Below are positions 33,616 through 43,547 of a stretch of 64,000 nucleotides of DNA, piece after piece; position 1 is the first letter of the stretch, and every line of letters begins with the position of its first letter. Source of the DNA: Oscillospiraceae bacterium (GTDB lineage: Bacteria > Bacillota > Clostridia > Saccharofermentanales > Saccharofermentanaceae); the NCBI GenBank assembly GCA_902782125.1, contig CACZMA010000002.1, positions 1-64,000 on the forward strand, written 5' to 3'. The translations under genes were made by a program, and so were the position numbers. The notes under the pieces were generated by a model. That model worked only from the letters and a program-made list of their open reading frames with translations, ran no database searches and was not told the origin of the DNA.

Positions 33616-34938
33616 ATGTCTGAAGCTGCAAAGAAAGAGCGCGAATATGATATCGGATGCGTGCCCAGCAAATTCTGGTTCGGATTCGTCGGTTCACACA
33701 TCCTTGTACCGATAGTCTGTGCCTATTGCCATATCAAAGTTAAGCCCGACATGGAGTTCGTAAACCACGAGGGCCCCATCATCGTAATATCGAACCACGA
33801 GTCTTACTTAGACCCGATGATCACCAACAGGCTCACCAAGGCAAGACCTGCCAACTTCGTTACCGGTGAATTCGTGTTCCGCGCACCTGCATGGGGACAC
33901 TGGTTCAAGCTCGGAGGCGCTATACCGAAGAAACAGTTCGTGGTCGATACCACCGCCGTTAAGGCAATGATGAAGGTCATGAAGCGCAAGGGAGTCCTCA
34001 TCATCTATCCCGAGGCTACGCGCCACGTTGACGGCAAGTCCATCGTTTTCGATGACGGCGTCGCGAAGCTTGCCAAGAAGGCCGGAGCTTCCATCTACAT
34101 CGAGCACATCCACGGCGCATACATGAGCTGGCCGAGATGGTCGAGATCGGGCATGAGAAGAGGCCCCATCACTTCCGAGTTCGTAAGGAAGATATATGCT
34201 GACGAAGTGGCTTCTTCCACTGTCGAAGAACTCCAGCAGAAGATACTGGAAGGAATCAACTACAACGAGAACGACTGGATACGCGAGCATCCCGACAAGA
34301 AGTATAAGAGCAAGAGACCTGCAGCAGGCCTGCAGAACATTGCGTATGCATGCCCGAGGTGCGGCAGGGAGTTCTCCATGCAGTTCATGGATTCCGGTAA
34401 GAGGGATCTCATCCAGTGCAACAACTGCGGCAATGCGGTAAGGATCCTTCCCAACGGTCTTCTCGAACCGGCGGATCCCAAGTGCGTTGTTTTCGATGAC
34501 CTGCACAAGTGGGCAGAGTGGGAGCGCGGCATCATCGCGGAGCAGATAAAGGAAGATAACTTCAGGATGGAGCTCGATGCGGACCTGTTCAAGGTGTTCG
34601 ACAGATTTACTTTCGCCAGATCCGGTGAGGGCAAGGTCACCATCACCAACAAAGAGATAATCTACGAGGGTACCGAGTGCGATGCGCAGGACGGCATTCC
34701 TTACAAGAAGGGCAAGCCCGTCTCCAAATACAAGGACAGGGACATCACCAAGGTCGCAGAACCTGTCAGGGTGGTGTTCGAACTCGAGACGATGAGAGGT
34801 CTCGTGGCGTCGTACGGCAAGTACTTTGAGATCTATGACAAGTCCGGCAAGCTGTACAGGTTCCATGTGGACGGTCAGAAGGTATTCAAGGTCCACGAGA
34901 TAGTCACACTTCTCGGCCGCAGGGCAGCAGATCAGTGA
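33616..34938 (+). CDS. PlsC-like acyltransferase with C-terminal zinc ribbon
   Basis: This 440-residue protein has an acyltransferase domain (about 40-230), with HX4D box NHESYLD and the glycerol-phosphate-binding motif as YPEATRH (usual PEGTR). A four-Cys zinc ribbon (CPRCGREF...CNNCG, about 242-275) and a C-terminal domain of about 150 residues follow, which standard PlsC lacks. The core reaction is likely acyl transfer to lysophosphatidate or another lipid. A TATAAT at 33564-33569 overlaps the end of the preceding terminator. Confidence 0.8.
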   Translation: MSEAAKKEREYDIGCVPSKFWFGFVGSHILVPIVCAYCHIKVKPDMEFVNHEGPIIVISNHESYLDPMITNRLTKARPANFVTGEFVFRAPAWGHWFKLGGAIPKKQFVVDTTAVKAMMKVMKRKGVLIIYPEATRHVDGKSIVFDDGVAKLAKKAGASIYIEHIHGAYMSWPRWSRSGMRRGPITSEFVRKIYADEVASSTVEELQQKILEGINYNENDWIREHPDKKYKSKRPAAGLQNIAYACPRCGREFSMQFMDSGKRDLIQCNNCGNAVRILPNGLLEPADPKCVVFDDLHKWAEWERGIIAEQIKEDNFRMELDADLFKVFDRFTFARSGEGKVTITNKEIIYEGTECDAQDGIPYKKGKPVSKYKDRDITKVAEPVRVVFELETMRGLVASYGKYFEIYDKSGKLYRFHVDGQKVFKVHEIVTLLGRRAADQ

Positions 34939-34953
34939 AATAATTTTCAATAG

Positions 34954-34984
34954 GGGCGATTTCGGGCAGAAACCGCCCTTTTTT
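34954..34984 (+). terminator. Terminator after the acyltransferase gene
   Basis: GGGCGATTTC pairs with GAAACCGCCC (one mismatch), followed by TTTTTT. Confidence 0.85.
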
Positions 34985-35042
34985 GACAAAAACTTACATA
35001 AAACCGCCGCGTTTCTGCCTTTAATATCACGCGCGATGATAG

Positions 35043-35048
35043 TATAAT
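35043..35048 (+). promoter_or_regulatory. -10 box of pgk-tpiA
   Basis: A TATAAT lies 74 bases before the start codon. The -35 region is weak. The leader contains a GGAGGGGG stretch at about 35065 that is too far from the ATG to be the ribosome site; the likely site is AGGAG at about 35106. Confidence 0.45.
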
Positions 35049-35121
35049 TTTTCCGTAAGTTTAAGGAGGGGGTAAACCTCTTCTGTTAACGGCAAATTTT
35101 GTACTAGGAGTGTGACTACCC

Positions 35122-37071
35122 ATGGCAATGTATGACAAGAAAAGTGTCGAAGATCTTAACGTAGCCGGCAAGAGAGTTATTGTCCGCGTTGACTTCAATG
35201 TACCTCTCGACAAAGAGACAGGCACAAAGATCACAGACGACAAGCGTATCAGAGGTGCTCTTCCTACGATCAAGTATCTCGTAGACAACAATGCGAAGGT
35301 TATCCTCGTTTCCCACCTCGGACGTCCGAAGAACGGTCCTGAGGCTAAGTTCTCCATGAAGCCCGCAGCAGATCGTCTCGCTGAGCTCATCGGCAAGCCC
35401 GTTACTCTGGCTGCTGACGTTATCGGTGAGGATGCTAAGGCTAAGGCTGCAGCTCTCAAGGACGGCGAGATCCTCATGCTCGAGAATGTCCGTTTCCACA
35501 AGGAAGAGACAAAGAACGATCCTAAGTTCGCAGCTGAGCTCGCTTCTATGGCTGACCTCTATGTAAACGATGCATTCGGTACAGCTCACCGTGCACACGC
35601 TTCAACAGCAGGCCTTGCTAACTTCCTGCCTTCCGCATGCGGCTACCTCATCAAGAAGGAGATAGACTTCATCGGCGGCGCTCTTGATAATCCTGCAAGA
35701 CCGTTCGTTGCTATCCTTGGCGGTGCTAAGGTATCCGACAAGATCGGCGTTATCACAAACCTCTTAGATAAGGCTGACACCATCATCATCGGCGGTGGTA
35801 TGGCTTATACATTCATCGGCGCTAAGGGCGGCACCATCGGTAACTCCCTGTTCGAAGCTGATAAGGTTGACCTTGCTAAGGAGCTCATGGCTAAGGCTGA
35901 GGAGAAGGGCGTTAAGCTCCTGCTCCCTGAAGATACTGTTGTTGCAACAGAGTTCGCAGCTGACGCTGAGTCCAAGGTTGTTCCTTCTATGGAGATCCCT
36001 GACGGTTGGGAAGGCCTCGACATCGGTCCTAAGACAATCGAGACATTCTCTGCAGCTATCAAGGAAGCTAAGACAATCATCTGGAACGGCCCTGCAGGCG
36101 TATTCGAGTTCGATAAGTTCGCAGTAGGTACTGAGGCTCTCGCTAAGGCAATCGCTGATACAGACGCAGTATCCATCATCGGCGGCGGTGACTCCGCAGC
36201 TGCTATCGAGAAGCTCGGCTATGCTGACAAGGTATCCCACATCTCCACAGGCGGCGGCGCTTCTCTCGAGTACATCGAGGGTAAGGTTCTCCCCGGTATC
36301 GATTGCCTCAACGACAAGAAGGTCGGCAGGATCTTCGCTGCAGGCAACTGGAAGATGAACTGCGGTATCCCTGCAGATGCTGTTAAGCTCATCAACGAGC
36401 TCAAGCCTCTCGTTAAGGATGCAACATCCAAGATCGCACTTGGTGTTCCTGCTACAGCACTCGCTGCTGCAGTTGAGGCTGCTGCTTACTCCAACATCAA
36501 GATCGCTGCTCAGAACTGCCACTTCGAAGAGAAGGGTGCATTCACAGGCGAGATCTCACCTCTCTGGCTCGCTAAGATGGGCGTTAACTACTGCATCATC
36601 GGCCACTCCGAGAGAAGAGAGTACAACGCAGAGACAGACGAGACAGTCAACAAGAAGGCTCACGCTCTCCTCAAGTACGGCGTAAGACCTATCATCTGCT
36701 GCGGTGAGTCTCTTGCTCAGCGTGAGGCAGGCGAGACATTCGATTGGATCAAGGGCCAGATCGTTGGCGCTTTCAAGGATATCCCTGCTGACAAGCTCTG
36801 CCAGATCACTATCGCTTATGAGCCTATCTGGGCTATCGGCACAGGCAAGACAGCTACAGACGAGCAGGCTGAGGAAGTCTGCAAGTTCATCCGTGGCGTA
36901 ATCGCTGAGCTTTACAACGAGGAAGCTGCAGCTGCCATGACGATCCAGTACGGCGGTTCCTGCAATGCTAAGAACGCAGCAGGCCTCTTCGCTCAGGCTG
37001 ACATCAACGGCGGCCTCGTCGGCGGTGCATCCCTGAAGGCTGAGGACTTCTCCGTAATCTGCAACGCATAA
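35122..37071 (+). CDS. pgk-tpiA: Phosphoglycerate kinase-triosephosphate isomerase fusion
   Basis: One 649-residue frame joins two glycolytic enzymes. The PGK part (about 1-397) has [30 protein letters not shown], the catalytic and ATP-binding WNGPAGVFE and GGGDSAAA. The TIM part (about 403-649) has GNWKMN, the catalytic His in IGHSERRE, Glu in [11 protein letters not shown], and GGSCNAKN. Both have full active sites. Such PGK-TIM fusions are known from Thermotoga and some other bacteria; most Clostridia have separate genes. Codon use is strongly biased (GCT, AAG, CTC), as expected for a highly expressed gene. Confidence 0.96.
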   Translation: MAMYDKKSVEDLNVAGKRVIVRVDFNVPLDKETGTKITDDKRIRGALPTIKYLVDNNAKVILVSHLGRPKNGPEAKFSMKPAADRLAELIGKPVTLAADVIGEDAKAKAAALKDGEILMLENVRFHKEETKNDPKFAAELASMADLYVNDAFGTAHRAHASTAGLANFLPSACGYLIKKEIDFIGGALDNPARPFVAILGGAKVSDKIGVITNLLDKADTIIIGGGMAYTFIGAKGGTIGNSLFEADKVDLAKELMAKAEEKGVKLLLPEDTVVATEFAADAESKVVPSMEIPDGWEGLDIGPKTIETFSAAIKEAKTIIWNGPAGVFEFDKFAVGTEALAKAIADTDAVSIIGGGDSAAAIEKLGYADKVSHISTGGGASLEYIEGKVLPGIDCLNDKKVGRIFAAGNWKMNCGIPADAVKLINELKPLVKDATSKIALGVPATALAAAVEAAAYSNIKIAAQNCHFEEKGAFTGEISPLWLAKMGVNYCIIGHSERREYNAETDETVNKKAHALLKYGVRPIICCGESLAQREAGETFDWIKGQIVGAFKDIPADKLCQITIAYEPIWAIGTGKTATDEQAEEVCKFIRGVIAELYNEEAAAAMTIQYGGSCNAKNAAGLFAQADINGGLVGGASLKAEDFSVICNA

Positions 37072-37097
37072 TAGCTGAATAACAGATCAAAAAATGA

Positions 37098-37126
37098 GAG
37101 CCGTCTCTGCGTGAGACGGCTCTTTT
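37098..37126. terminator. Bidirectional terminator between pgk-tpiA and nfnB
   Basis: Arms GAGCCGTCTC and GAGACGGCTC; TTTT follows on the plus strand and an A-run (AAAAAA) precedes it, giving a T-run on the minus strand too. Confidence 0.85.
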
Positions 37127-37148
37127 ATTGTTGAGAATTTGGCTCAGG

Positions 37149-38543
37149 TCACTGCTTCGACAGGTACTCGTCGATGCCTTTTGCAGCGGACTTACCTGCA
37201 CCCATCGCAAGGATAACGGTAGCCGCGCCGGTGACTGCATCGCCGCCGGCAAAGACGCCTTCTCTCGTAGTCATCTCTGCTTCGTTAACGATGATGCCGC
37301 CGCGCTTGTTCACAACAAGACCTTCTGTCGTCTTTTTGATGAGCGGGTTCGGAGATGTACCGAGCGACATGATGACTGCGTCGCAGTCTATCGTGAATTC
37401 GGAACCTTCGACCGGGACAGGTGATCTTCTGCCTGATGCATCGGGTTCACCGAGTTCCATTCTGATGCACTTACATCCGGTTACCCAGCCTTCCTCATTT
37501 GCGAGGATCTCGACGGGGTTAGTGAGCAGGTCGAAGATTATGCCCTCTTCCTTCGCGTGATGAACTTCTTCGACACGCGCCGGCAGCTCTGCTTCAGATC
37601 TTCTGTATACGATATGAACTTCCGCGCCCAGACGCTTTGCAGTGCGCGCAGCATCCATCGCGACATTGCCGCCGCCTACGATGACTGCCTTCTTGGCTCT
37701 CATGATCGGTGTCCTGGAATCCTCTGAGAAAGCGCCCATCAGGTTGGACCTTGTAAGATACTCGTTGGCAGAGAACACGCCGAGAGCCTGTTCGCCGGGG
37801 ATGTTCATGAATCTCGGAAGACCTGCACCGGATCCGATGAATACCGCAGAGAATCCTTCCTTATCGAGCAGATCGTCGATCGTAAGGGAGCGCCCGATGA
37901 CGGCATCAGTAACGATCTTTACTCCGAGAGACTTAACATTCTCTATCTCTTTTGCAACTACTTTCTCTTTCGGAAGACGGAACTCCGGTATGCCGTAAAC
38001 AAGTACGCCGCCTGCTTTGTGAAGTGCTTCGAAGATGGTGACGTCATAACCCATCCTGGCAAGGTCGCCGGCACATGTAAGTCCTGCAGGGCCCGCACCG
38101 ATCACGGCTACCTTCTTGTCCTTCCTGACCAGGCATTCGGGAAGCTGAGGCTTGATGCCTGCCTCCTTGGCAGTATCTGCCACGAACCTCTCGAGGCGTC
38201 CTATCGAGACAGCCTCACCCTTGATGCCTCTGATGCACTGTGCTTCGCACTGTGTCTCCTGAGGGCATACACGGCCGCAGACAGCGGGAAGGGAGGACGA
38301 CTCGGAGATGACGCCGTATGCACCTGCCACATCGCCTTCCTTGACTTTCGCGATGAAAGCAGGGATGTTTATGTTTACCGGGCATCCCTGGATGCAGCGT
38401 GCGTTCTTGCAGTTAAGGCAGCGCGATGCCTCGAGCACCGCCTCATCTCTTGTATATCCGAGGTTGACCTCATCGAAATTCGTCGCGCGTACGGCAGGAT
38501 CCTGCTCGGCTACGGGGACTTTCTTCATTACATCTATATCCAT
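37149..38543 (-). CDS. nfnB: NfnB-like NADPH-binding flavoprotein (GltD family)
   Basis: This 464-residue protein has the N-terminal [4Fe-4S] domain of the GltD family (CLNCKNARCIQGCPV; CGRVCPQETQCEAQC), an FAD Rossmann site (VAVIGAGPAGL, about 145-156), an NADPH site (AVIVGGGNVAMDAA, about 290) and the C-terminal GGDAVTGAATVILAMGAGK. With the adjacent gene it matches NfnAB, the electron-bifurcating NADH-dependent ferredoxin:NADP+ oxidoreductase. A glutamate synthase small subunit is the alternative, but no large subunit is nearby. Confidence 0.88.
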   Translation of the reverse strand: MDIDVMKKVPVAEQDPAVRATNFDEVNLGYTRDEAVLEASRCLNCKNARCIQGCPVNINIPAFIAKVKEGDVAGAYGVISESSSLPAVCGRVCPQETQCEAQCIRGIKGEAVSIGRLERFVADTAKEAGIKPQLPECLVRKDKKVAVIGAGPAGLTCAGDLARMGYDVTIFEALHKAGGVLVYGIPEFRLPKEKVVAKEIENVKSLGVKIVTDAVIGRSLTIDDLLDKEGFSAVFIGSGAGLPRFMNIPGEQALGVFSANEYLTRSNLMGAFSEDSRTPIMRAKKAVIVGGGNVAMDAARTAKRLGAEVHIVYRRSEAELPARVEEVHHAKEEGIIFDLLTNPVEILANEEGWVTGCKCIRMELGEPDASGRRSPVPVEGSEFTIDCDAVIMSLGTSPNPLIKKTTEGLVVNKRGGIIVNEAEMTTREGVFAGGDAVTGAATVILAMGAGKSAAKGIDEYLSKQ

Positions 38544-38557
38544 ATTATGTTACCCCC

Positions 38558-39436
38558 TTAAGAACAAACGCCGCAGTGGCCGCTGTGAGTATCGCCTTCC
38601 TGAAGCTTGAGCATCAGCCTGCCCTCTTCAGTCCTGTAAAGGCGTGACCTCTGAAGTGCCTGATCAAAATCGACTTCCCATCCGTCGAACTCAGGTCCGT
38701 CTACGCATGCGAACTTGACCTCGCCGCCGACAAGGAGTCTGCAGGCGCCGCACATTCCCGTACCGTCAACCATGATGGTGTTCATGGATATAACGGTGGG
38801 GATGCCGAGCTTCCTGGTAAGCTGGCATGCGAATTTCATCATGATGACAGGTCCGATGACAACGCAGTGGTCGTATCTGACGCCCTTATCCCAGAGCTGC
38901 TGCAGAGCCGTGCAGACATTGCCGTGGATGCCGTAAGAACCGTCGTCCGTTGCAAAATACAGATTCTCCGTAACGGCCTTCATCTCGTCTTCAAGGATGA
39001 GAAGATCCTTTGTCCTCGCGCCCTGAATGCAGTCGACGGACACTCCCTGATCGTGGAGCCACTTGAGCTGGTTATATACCGGAGCCGTGCCGACGCCTCC
39101 TGCTATGAACAGGATCTTTTTCTGCTTGAGTTCTTCAACAGGCAGATCGCAGAGATCTGACGGATTGCCGAGAGGGCCGACGATATCTGCAAAGCAGTCG
39201 CCCTCTTCAAGACGTGAGAATCTCTCCGTCTCGGCACCGACTGTCTGGAATACGATAGTTACCCTGCCTGAATCCCTGTCATAATCGCATACTGTAAGCG
39301 GTATCCTCTCGCCGTCCGCATCGCAGCGTAAGATCATGAACTGACCGGGCATCGCCTTGGCTGCAATGAGGGGGGCGTATACATCCATGAGCCAGACTTT
39401 GTCGCCGAGCTTTTTCTTTGTCAAAACATCGAACAT
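38558..39436 (-). CDS. nfnA: NfnA-like FAD/[2Fe-2S] subunit
   Basis: This 292-residue protein belongs to the dihydroorotate dehydrogenase electron-transfer/sulfide dehydrogenase family. It has an N-terminal FAD-binding barrel (MPGQFMILRC, RIPLTVCDYD), the NAD-binding FIAGGVGTAPVY (about 109-120), and [2Fe-2S] cysteines in GTGMCGACRLL and FAC. Located 14 bases upstream of nfnB on the same strand, it is the expected partner. In anaerobes NfnAB balances ferredoxin, NADH and NADPH. A possible Fur-like site lies upstream. An extra CGVC at the very C-terminus is notable. Confidence 0.88.
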   Translation of the reverse strand: MFDVLTKKKLGDKVWLMDVYAPLIAAKAMPGQFMILRCDADGERIPLTVCDYDRDSGRVTIVFQTVGAETERFSRLEEGDCFADIVGPLGNPSDLCDLPVEELKQKKILFIAGGVGTAPVYNQLKWLHDQGVSVDCIQGARTKDLLILEDEMKAVTENLYFATDDGSYGIHGNVCTALQQLWDKGVRYDHCVVIGPVIMMKFACQLTRKLGIPTVISMNTIMVDGTGMCGACRLLVGGEVKFACVDGPEFDGWEVDFDQALQRSRLYRTEEGRLMLKLQEGDTHSGHCGVCS

Positions 39437-39454
39437 AGACCTATATCCTCCTGC

Positions 39455-39504
39455 AAATGAAAATCATTTTAGTAACAATTATAGCATTACATTCTTGAAT
39501 TCAA
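39455..39504 (-). promoter_or_regulatory. nfnAB promoter with Fur-like inverted repeat
   Basis: On the minus strand a TATAAT (39478-39483) and TTGAAT (39499-39504, 15-base gap) precede nfnA. Just downstream lies AAATGA-AAA-TCATTT (39455-39469), a palindrome similar in style to Fur-type boxes. Regulation by iron is a guess. Confidence 0.4.
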
Positions 39505-39564
39505 GTTACAGAAAAGATGTTACAATGACCATACATGGAATATGTTTTTTGGGAGGAATAGAGA

Positions 39565-40284
39565 ATGGAGATAATCCTTTATATCGCTGCGATCATAGTG
39601 ATGATCTGGAGCATAGCAGTACAGGGAAGGCTTAAGAGACTCGTCACAAAATACAGCAAGGAACAGGCCGCTTCGGGCAAGACCGCAAACGACTGTGTAA
39701 GAGAGATGCTCTCCATGAACGATGTTTATGGCGTGACGATGGATCATGTGGGCGGTGAGCTGACCGATAACTTCAATCCCAAGGAGAACAAGATCTATCT
39801 GTCGGATTCCGTCGACGGCGGAACATCCATCACGGCCATTGCCATCGCAGCTCACGAGTGCGGCCATGCCTGCCAGGCATCCGATGCATGGCTTCCGTTC
39901 AAGATAAGACAGCTGATCGCGCCTTTTGCCGGCATTGCATCCAAGCTCAGCGTATGGATCGCCATTGGCGGCGTGGTCCTCATGTATATCGCTTCAAGAT
40001 CGAGCAGCCTGTCTTACGAACTCGGCTACTGGATCTGTACGCTGGGAATCACTATCTACTCGGTAGTTTTCCTCTTCTATCTGGTAACTCTCCCGATAGA
40101 GCGTAATGCAAGCAAACGCGGACTTGATGCCATGAAGGCAGGCGGCTGGGTATCAGACGCACAGCTTAAGTCTGCAAAGAAGGTCCTCTGGGCTGCAGGC
40201 GATACATATGCAGTCGCTCTCGCCGGCTCGGCGGTAACACTGCTCAGACTTCTTCTGTTAAGAGGAAGGGGAAGGAGAAGGTAA
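39565..40284 (+). CDS. YugP-like membrane zinc metallopeptidase
   Basis: This 239-residue protein has an N-terminal membrane helix, the zinc site AAHECGHACQ (HExxH, about 95-104) and further membrane helices at about 132-170 and near the C-terminus. The order and the SDSVDGGTSITAIAIAAHE stretch match the YugP family, predicted membrane proteases of unknown substrate. Ribosome site GGAGGAAT. Confidence 0.85.
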   Translation: MEIILYIAAIIVMIWSIAVQGRLKRLVTKYSKEQAASGKTANDCVREMLSMNDVYGVTMDHVGGELTDNFNPKENKIYLSDSVDGGTSITAIAIAAHECGHACQASDAWLPFKIRQLIAPFAGIASKLSVWIAIGGVVLMYIASRSSSLSYELGYWICTLGITIYSVVFLFYLVTLPIERNASKRGLDAMKAGGWVSDAQLKSAKKVLWAAGDTYAVALAGSAVTLLRLLLLRGRGRRR

Positions 40285-40289
40285 GGCTC

Positions 40290-41246
40290 ATGTCTGATCC
40301 CGTAAAGATAACTCTTGACAGCGCATGCGGCAGCGGACTTAAGATCGCAGGATTCTTCAACGATTCTTCAGCTCCGGTGATAAAGGGCGTAGTTCAGATA
40401 TGCCACGGAATGTCGGAGTATTACGGGCGGTATGATCAGATGGCAGAGCGCTTCAATGCTGCAGGCTACCATGTCTGCGGCATTGACATGATGGGTCACG
40501 GCGAGACCTTCTTTGCCAATGAAGACAAGGGTTATCCCAAGGGGTATTTCGGTGAAGGCAGGGACTCGTGGAAGAATATCCTTAGAGACATTATGCACAT
40601 GCATGAAGAGGCCGTCCGCCGTTACGGCAAAGACGTAAAGTACATCCTCTACGGACACTCGATGGGTTCGTTCGTAGTGAGGAGCATATACTCGCTTCCG
40701 GAGTATTCGGGAGAGTTCGACGGGTTCGTTTTCGCGTCGACGATGGGCCCCAACCCCGCGGTAGGCGTGGCAAAGTTCCTGGCAGGTGCGGGATGCGCTC
40801 TCGGAAGTGACAGGAAGGTCAACAAGCTTCTTACGACTCTTGCTTTCGGCTCGTACCTGAAGCGCATTCCCAACCCGAAGACAAATAACGACTGGATATC
40901 CACGGATGACAGCGAGGTCGAAGTATACAGGACGGATCCGATGCTCGGGTTCAAGTTTACTTCCGGCGGATTCAGGGCACTGTTCAACATAGTCGGTTTT
41001 ATACAGAGCAGCAAGGCGATGAACGATCTGTCAGGCAGGCCGTGCTTCTTTACTTACGGCTCGGAAGATCCTGTCGGCAATTATGGCAAGGGCGTCGAGC
41101 AGGTCATCGCGCGCATGAAGCAGCACGGCGTGGAACCGAAGTCAAAGAACTACGGACCGTACCGTCATGAGATACAGCGCGAGAGCGTGAGGGAAGAATA
41201 CTTCTCCGATCTTGTGGAATTCTTTGACGGCGTCAGCCGAGTGTAA
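40290..41246 (+). CDS. Alpha/beta hydrolase (monoacylglycerol lipase-like)
   Basis: This 318-residue protein has the serine hydrolase nucleophile elbow GHSMGS (about 125-130), preceded by QICHGMSEYYGRYDQMAERF and GIDMMGHGET, typical of lysophospholipase/monoglyceride lipase enzymes. Candidate triad partners are a late Asp (SEDPVG) and His (YRHEI). It follows the peptidase gene by 5 bases and converges on the GH31 gene, with a 14-base 3' overlap. Confidence 0.85.
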   Translation: MSDPVKITLDSACGSGLKIAGFFNDSSAPVIKGVVQICHGMSEYYGRYDQMAERFNAAGYHVCGIDMMGHGETFFANEDKGYPKGYFGEGRDSWKNILRDIMHMHEEAVRRYGKDVKYILYGHSMGSFVVRSIYSLPEYSGEFDGFVFASTMGPNPAVGVAKFLAGAGCALGSDRKVNKLLTTLAFGSYLKRIPNPKTNNDWISTDDSEVEVYRTDPMLGFKFTSGGFRALFNIVGFIQSSKAMNDLSGRPCFFTYGSEDPVGNYGKGVEQVIARMKQHGVEPKSKNYGPYRHEIQRESVREEYFSDLVEFFDGVSRV

Positions 41247-43470
41247 CGATAAGTTCGTTGGAGGCAAATGTGATCATGGTGCCGTAGCCTGTCTGTTCAG
41301 GCACGGACTCTGATGCGGACACGACGTTATTTACACCCGCGAACACGATCCTCTTACGCTTACCGAAATTCTGTGCCTGCACGGTTATCTTCGAACCTGC
41401 ACGCGTTACGTTCAATATTCCCGATGCAGCCATGCCGTGCTCGAAGACTTCGCATACTGCTGTCTGCCCGTCAGCAAGGGCAAAGCATGTGAAGGTAAGT
41501 CCTTCGAGCAGCGAGTGGTCATGCGCCGCGTCAGGCGTACGTGTGGCGATTATCGTATTCGGTCTTACGAAGACGGGAACGGTTCCGTTATCAGCCTTGC
41601 GGTTGATGTATCTGGGTCCCTGGATCTTCTCATAAGTGAACAGGTCGGTCCATGTTCCGGAAGGAATGTAGGCACGGACCTCACCCTCGGCATTCATTAC
41701 CGGAGCAACGAGCAGGGCATTGCCGAGCATATACTCATTCTCCAGCCCGCGCGCGAAAACATCTCCCGGGAACTCCGATTCGAGCAGCCTCATGACAGGA
41801 ACACCGAAGCTCGCACCCTCCGCTATGGCGGAATAGATATAGGGAAGCAGGCTTGAACGGATACCGGAAAGGCTCTTCAGCGCGTTATAGGATTCCTGCC
41901 CCATGCTTTCTGCCGTGACCTTCTCGGGTGGCATGACGAGTCTGTAGTGGGGAGCGAACATGGCAAGTCCGAGCCATCTGCAGAACAATGCCGGATCGGA
42001 AGTAAAAGGAATATCTATATTAACTTCAGGCACACCTGACATTCCGAGCGAGACGGCACTCCTCAGAGTCTGAGTGAGCGAGCAGAAATCCGCCGGCTTG
42101 GTGCGCAGGATATTGCCGTAGGGGATAGGCTGGTTGCCTGCCCTCAGGCTGTTGGCGATAACGGATACGCAGTTCCTTCCCCTTATCCTGATCTCGCACT
42201 CGAGAAGGGCAGTGTTAAGTATGCCCGGGAATGCGGTAACAAAAGAGCTGTCTTCGACATTCTCTTCGAGAGCCTTAAGGATGAAGGCGGGGATGTCTGC
42301 TTCGAGGAAGTCGGCGCCCCTGCTGAGGAGGACATCGCACTGATTGGTGAACCAGTTACGCGCCGCGAGGTTGCCCAGATCAATGATGCCGACATTGCCT
42401 ACATCCGTAGACAGCACGAGTGCCTTGCCGTTCTTGTCCTGAACGAGATAGCCGCAGTCGAGGACTTCGGAATACTCCGGAGAGCCGTCCGAGATGGCGG
42501 GCGTAACAGCTAACCCCAGCTTGATACCGGCATCGTGAAGTGCTCTCGCGAAGAGCTCGTCGTTCTCAAAACGTGCGAGATCCCACATGAAGCTGGCGCG
42601 GTCAAAAGACGGATGCCAGGACCCGCCGAGCCAGAGTTCTGTGATGGGCATTCCAATCGTCGAGAGATCCCTTACCGAAGTCATTATATCTTCAGCCGTG
42701 ATCTTATAGTTGTTGTCGATCTTGAGCGAGATACCGCGCTGCGGAACATAGGGCACTACGCGGTTTCCTGCAAGAAGCTCGTATGTCGAGAAGATATCCA
42801 TTATGGATTCGCCCACGATGATCGCATATTCTATCTCATCTTCGGGAACCGAGAATGTCGTTGCCATTCCGTCGGCACCGACGCTTATGTCTGAATTAAG
42901 AGTTGTGTTTACGAATACTCCATAAGAAGCGGACGATACTATGAAAGGGATACCGCACTTTACGCGGGTTCCGTTCCTGAGGACGGATGCTCCTGCGGGT
43001 CCTAATCCGAACAGATGCTCGTCGGGTGAGATCTCAAGGCTGGCACCTGATATGGAGCCTTTGCCTGTTCCGCAGAAAGCGCTTCCTGCAGTCTCTGCTA
43101 CGACAGGACTGCCGCAGAAATAATAACTGATCCTGAATTCTCCGGTCTTGGCTATACGGGCTTCGAACATACCATTCTTAAAGACGATATCCGTGGCGGT
43201 CTCTTCAACACTGCATCCCGATGATGCCTTGAGCGGCACCTGCACCTTGGACTTGGCGCGGGGTACGGTCCTCCTGGAGGATATCTTGACGCCGATCGTT
43301 TTCGATGCCGGCGCGAAAAGCTCTATCGCGATCCTGCCCGGCACCTGAGTGCGGACTCTCTCCTGTGATGCGATGTCTTCCTTGTAGACGCAGCAGAAAC
43401 ACCTTATGGTAAGGATGTTGTCCGAGAATGAGACAGACTCGATTCTGTCGGGATGAATTATTGACTCCAT
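41233..43470 (-). CDS. Glycoside hydrolase family 31 protein
   Basis: GH31 enzymes are alpha-glucosidases, alpha-xylosidases and relatives. The 745-residue protein has the N-terminal beta-sandwich (with EHLFGLG) and the barrel segment ITELWLGGSWHPSFDRASFMWD. The nucleophile region is RGADFLEADIPAFI, with Asp where KxDFGE is usual. A candidate acid/base Asp lies in NILRTKPADFCSL. The sites are less conserved than in typical GH31, so specificity is open. There is no signal peptide, so it is intracellular. Likely breaks down imported oligosaccharides. Confidence 0.78.
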   Translation of the reverse strand: MESIIHPDRIESVSFSDNILTIRCFCCVYKEDIASQERVRTQVPGRIAIELFAPASKTIGVKISSRRTVPRAKSKVQVPLKASSGCSVEETATDIVFKNGMFEARIAKTGEFRISYYFCGSPVVAETAGSAFCGTGKGSISGASLEISPDEHLFGLGPAGASVLRNGTRVKCGIPFIVSSASYGVFVNTTLNSDISVGADGMATTFSVPEDEIEYAIIVGESIMDIFSTYELLAGNRVVPYVPQRGISLKIDNNYKITAEDIMTSVRDLSTIGMPITELWLGGSWHPSFDRASFMWDLARFENDELFARALHDAGIKLGLAVTPAISDGSPEYSEVLDCGYLVQDKNGKALVLSTDVGNVGIIDLGNLAARNWFTNQCDVLLSRGADFLEADIPAFILKALEENVEDSSFVTAFPGILNTALLECEIRIRGRNCVSVIANSLRAGNQPIPYGNILRTKPADFCSLTQTLRSAVSLGMSGVPEVNIDIPFTSDPALFCRWLGLAMFAPHYRLVMPPEKVTAESMGQESYNALKSLSGIRSSLLPYIYSAIAEGASFGVPVMRLLESEFPGDVFARGLENEYMLGNALLVAPVMNAEGEVRAYIPSGTWTDLFTYEKIQGPRYINRKADNGTVPVFVRPNTIIATRTPDAAHDHSLLEGLTFTCFALADGQTAVCEVFEHGMAASGILNVTRAGSKITVQAQNFGKRKRIVFAGVNNVVSASESVPEQTGYGTMITFASNELIVTLG

Positions 43471-43535
43471 AGATCTCCCCCTGAGTAATTATGAAAGCAC
43501 TTATTCATTATTACATATTTATATTAGATTTTTGA

Positions 43536-43541
43536 TATAAT
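43536..43541 (+). promoter_or_regulatory. -10 box of cca, only 6 bases before the start codon
   Basis: A TATAAT directly precedes the ATG at 43548 and there is no ribosome site, so a leaderless transcript is likely. Confidence 0.45.
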
Positions 43542-43547
43542 TGTCGC

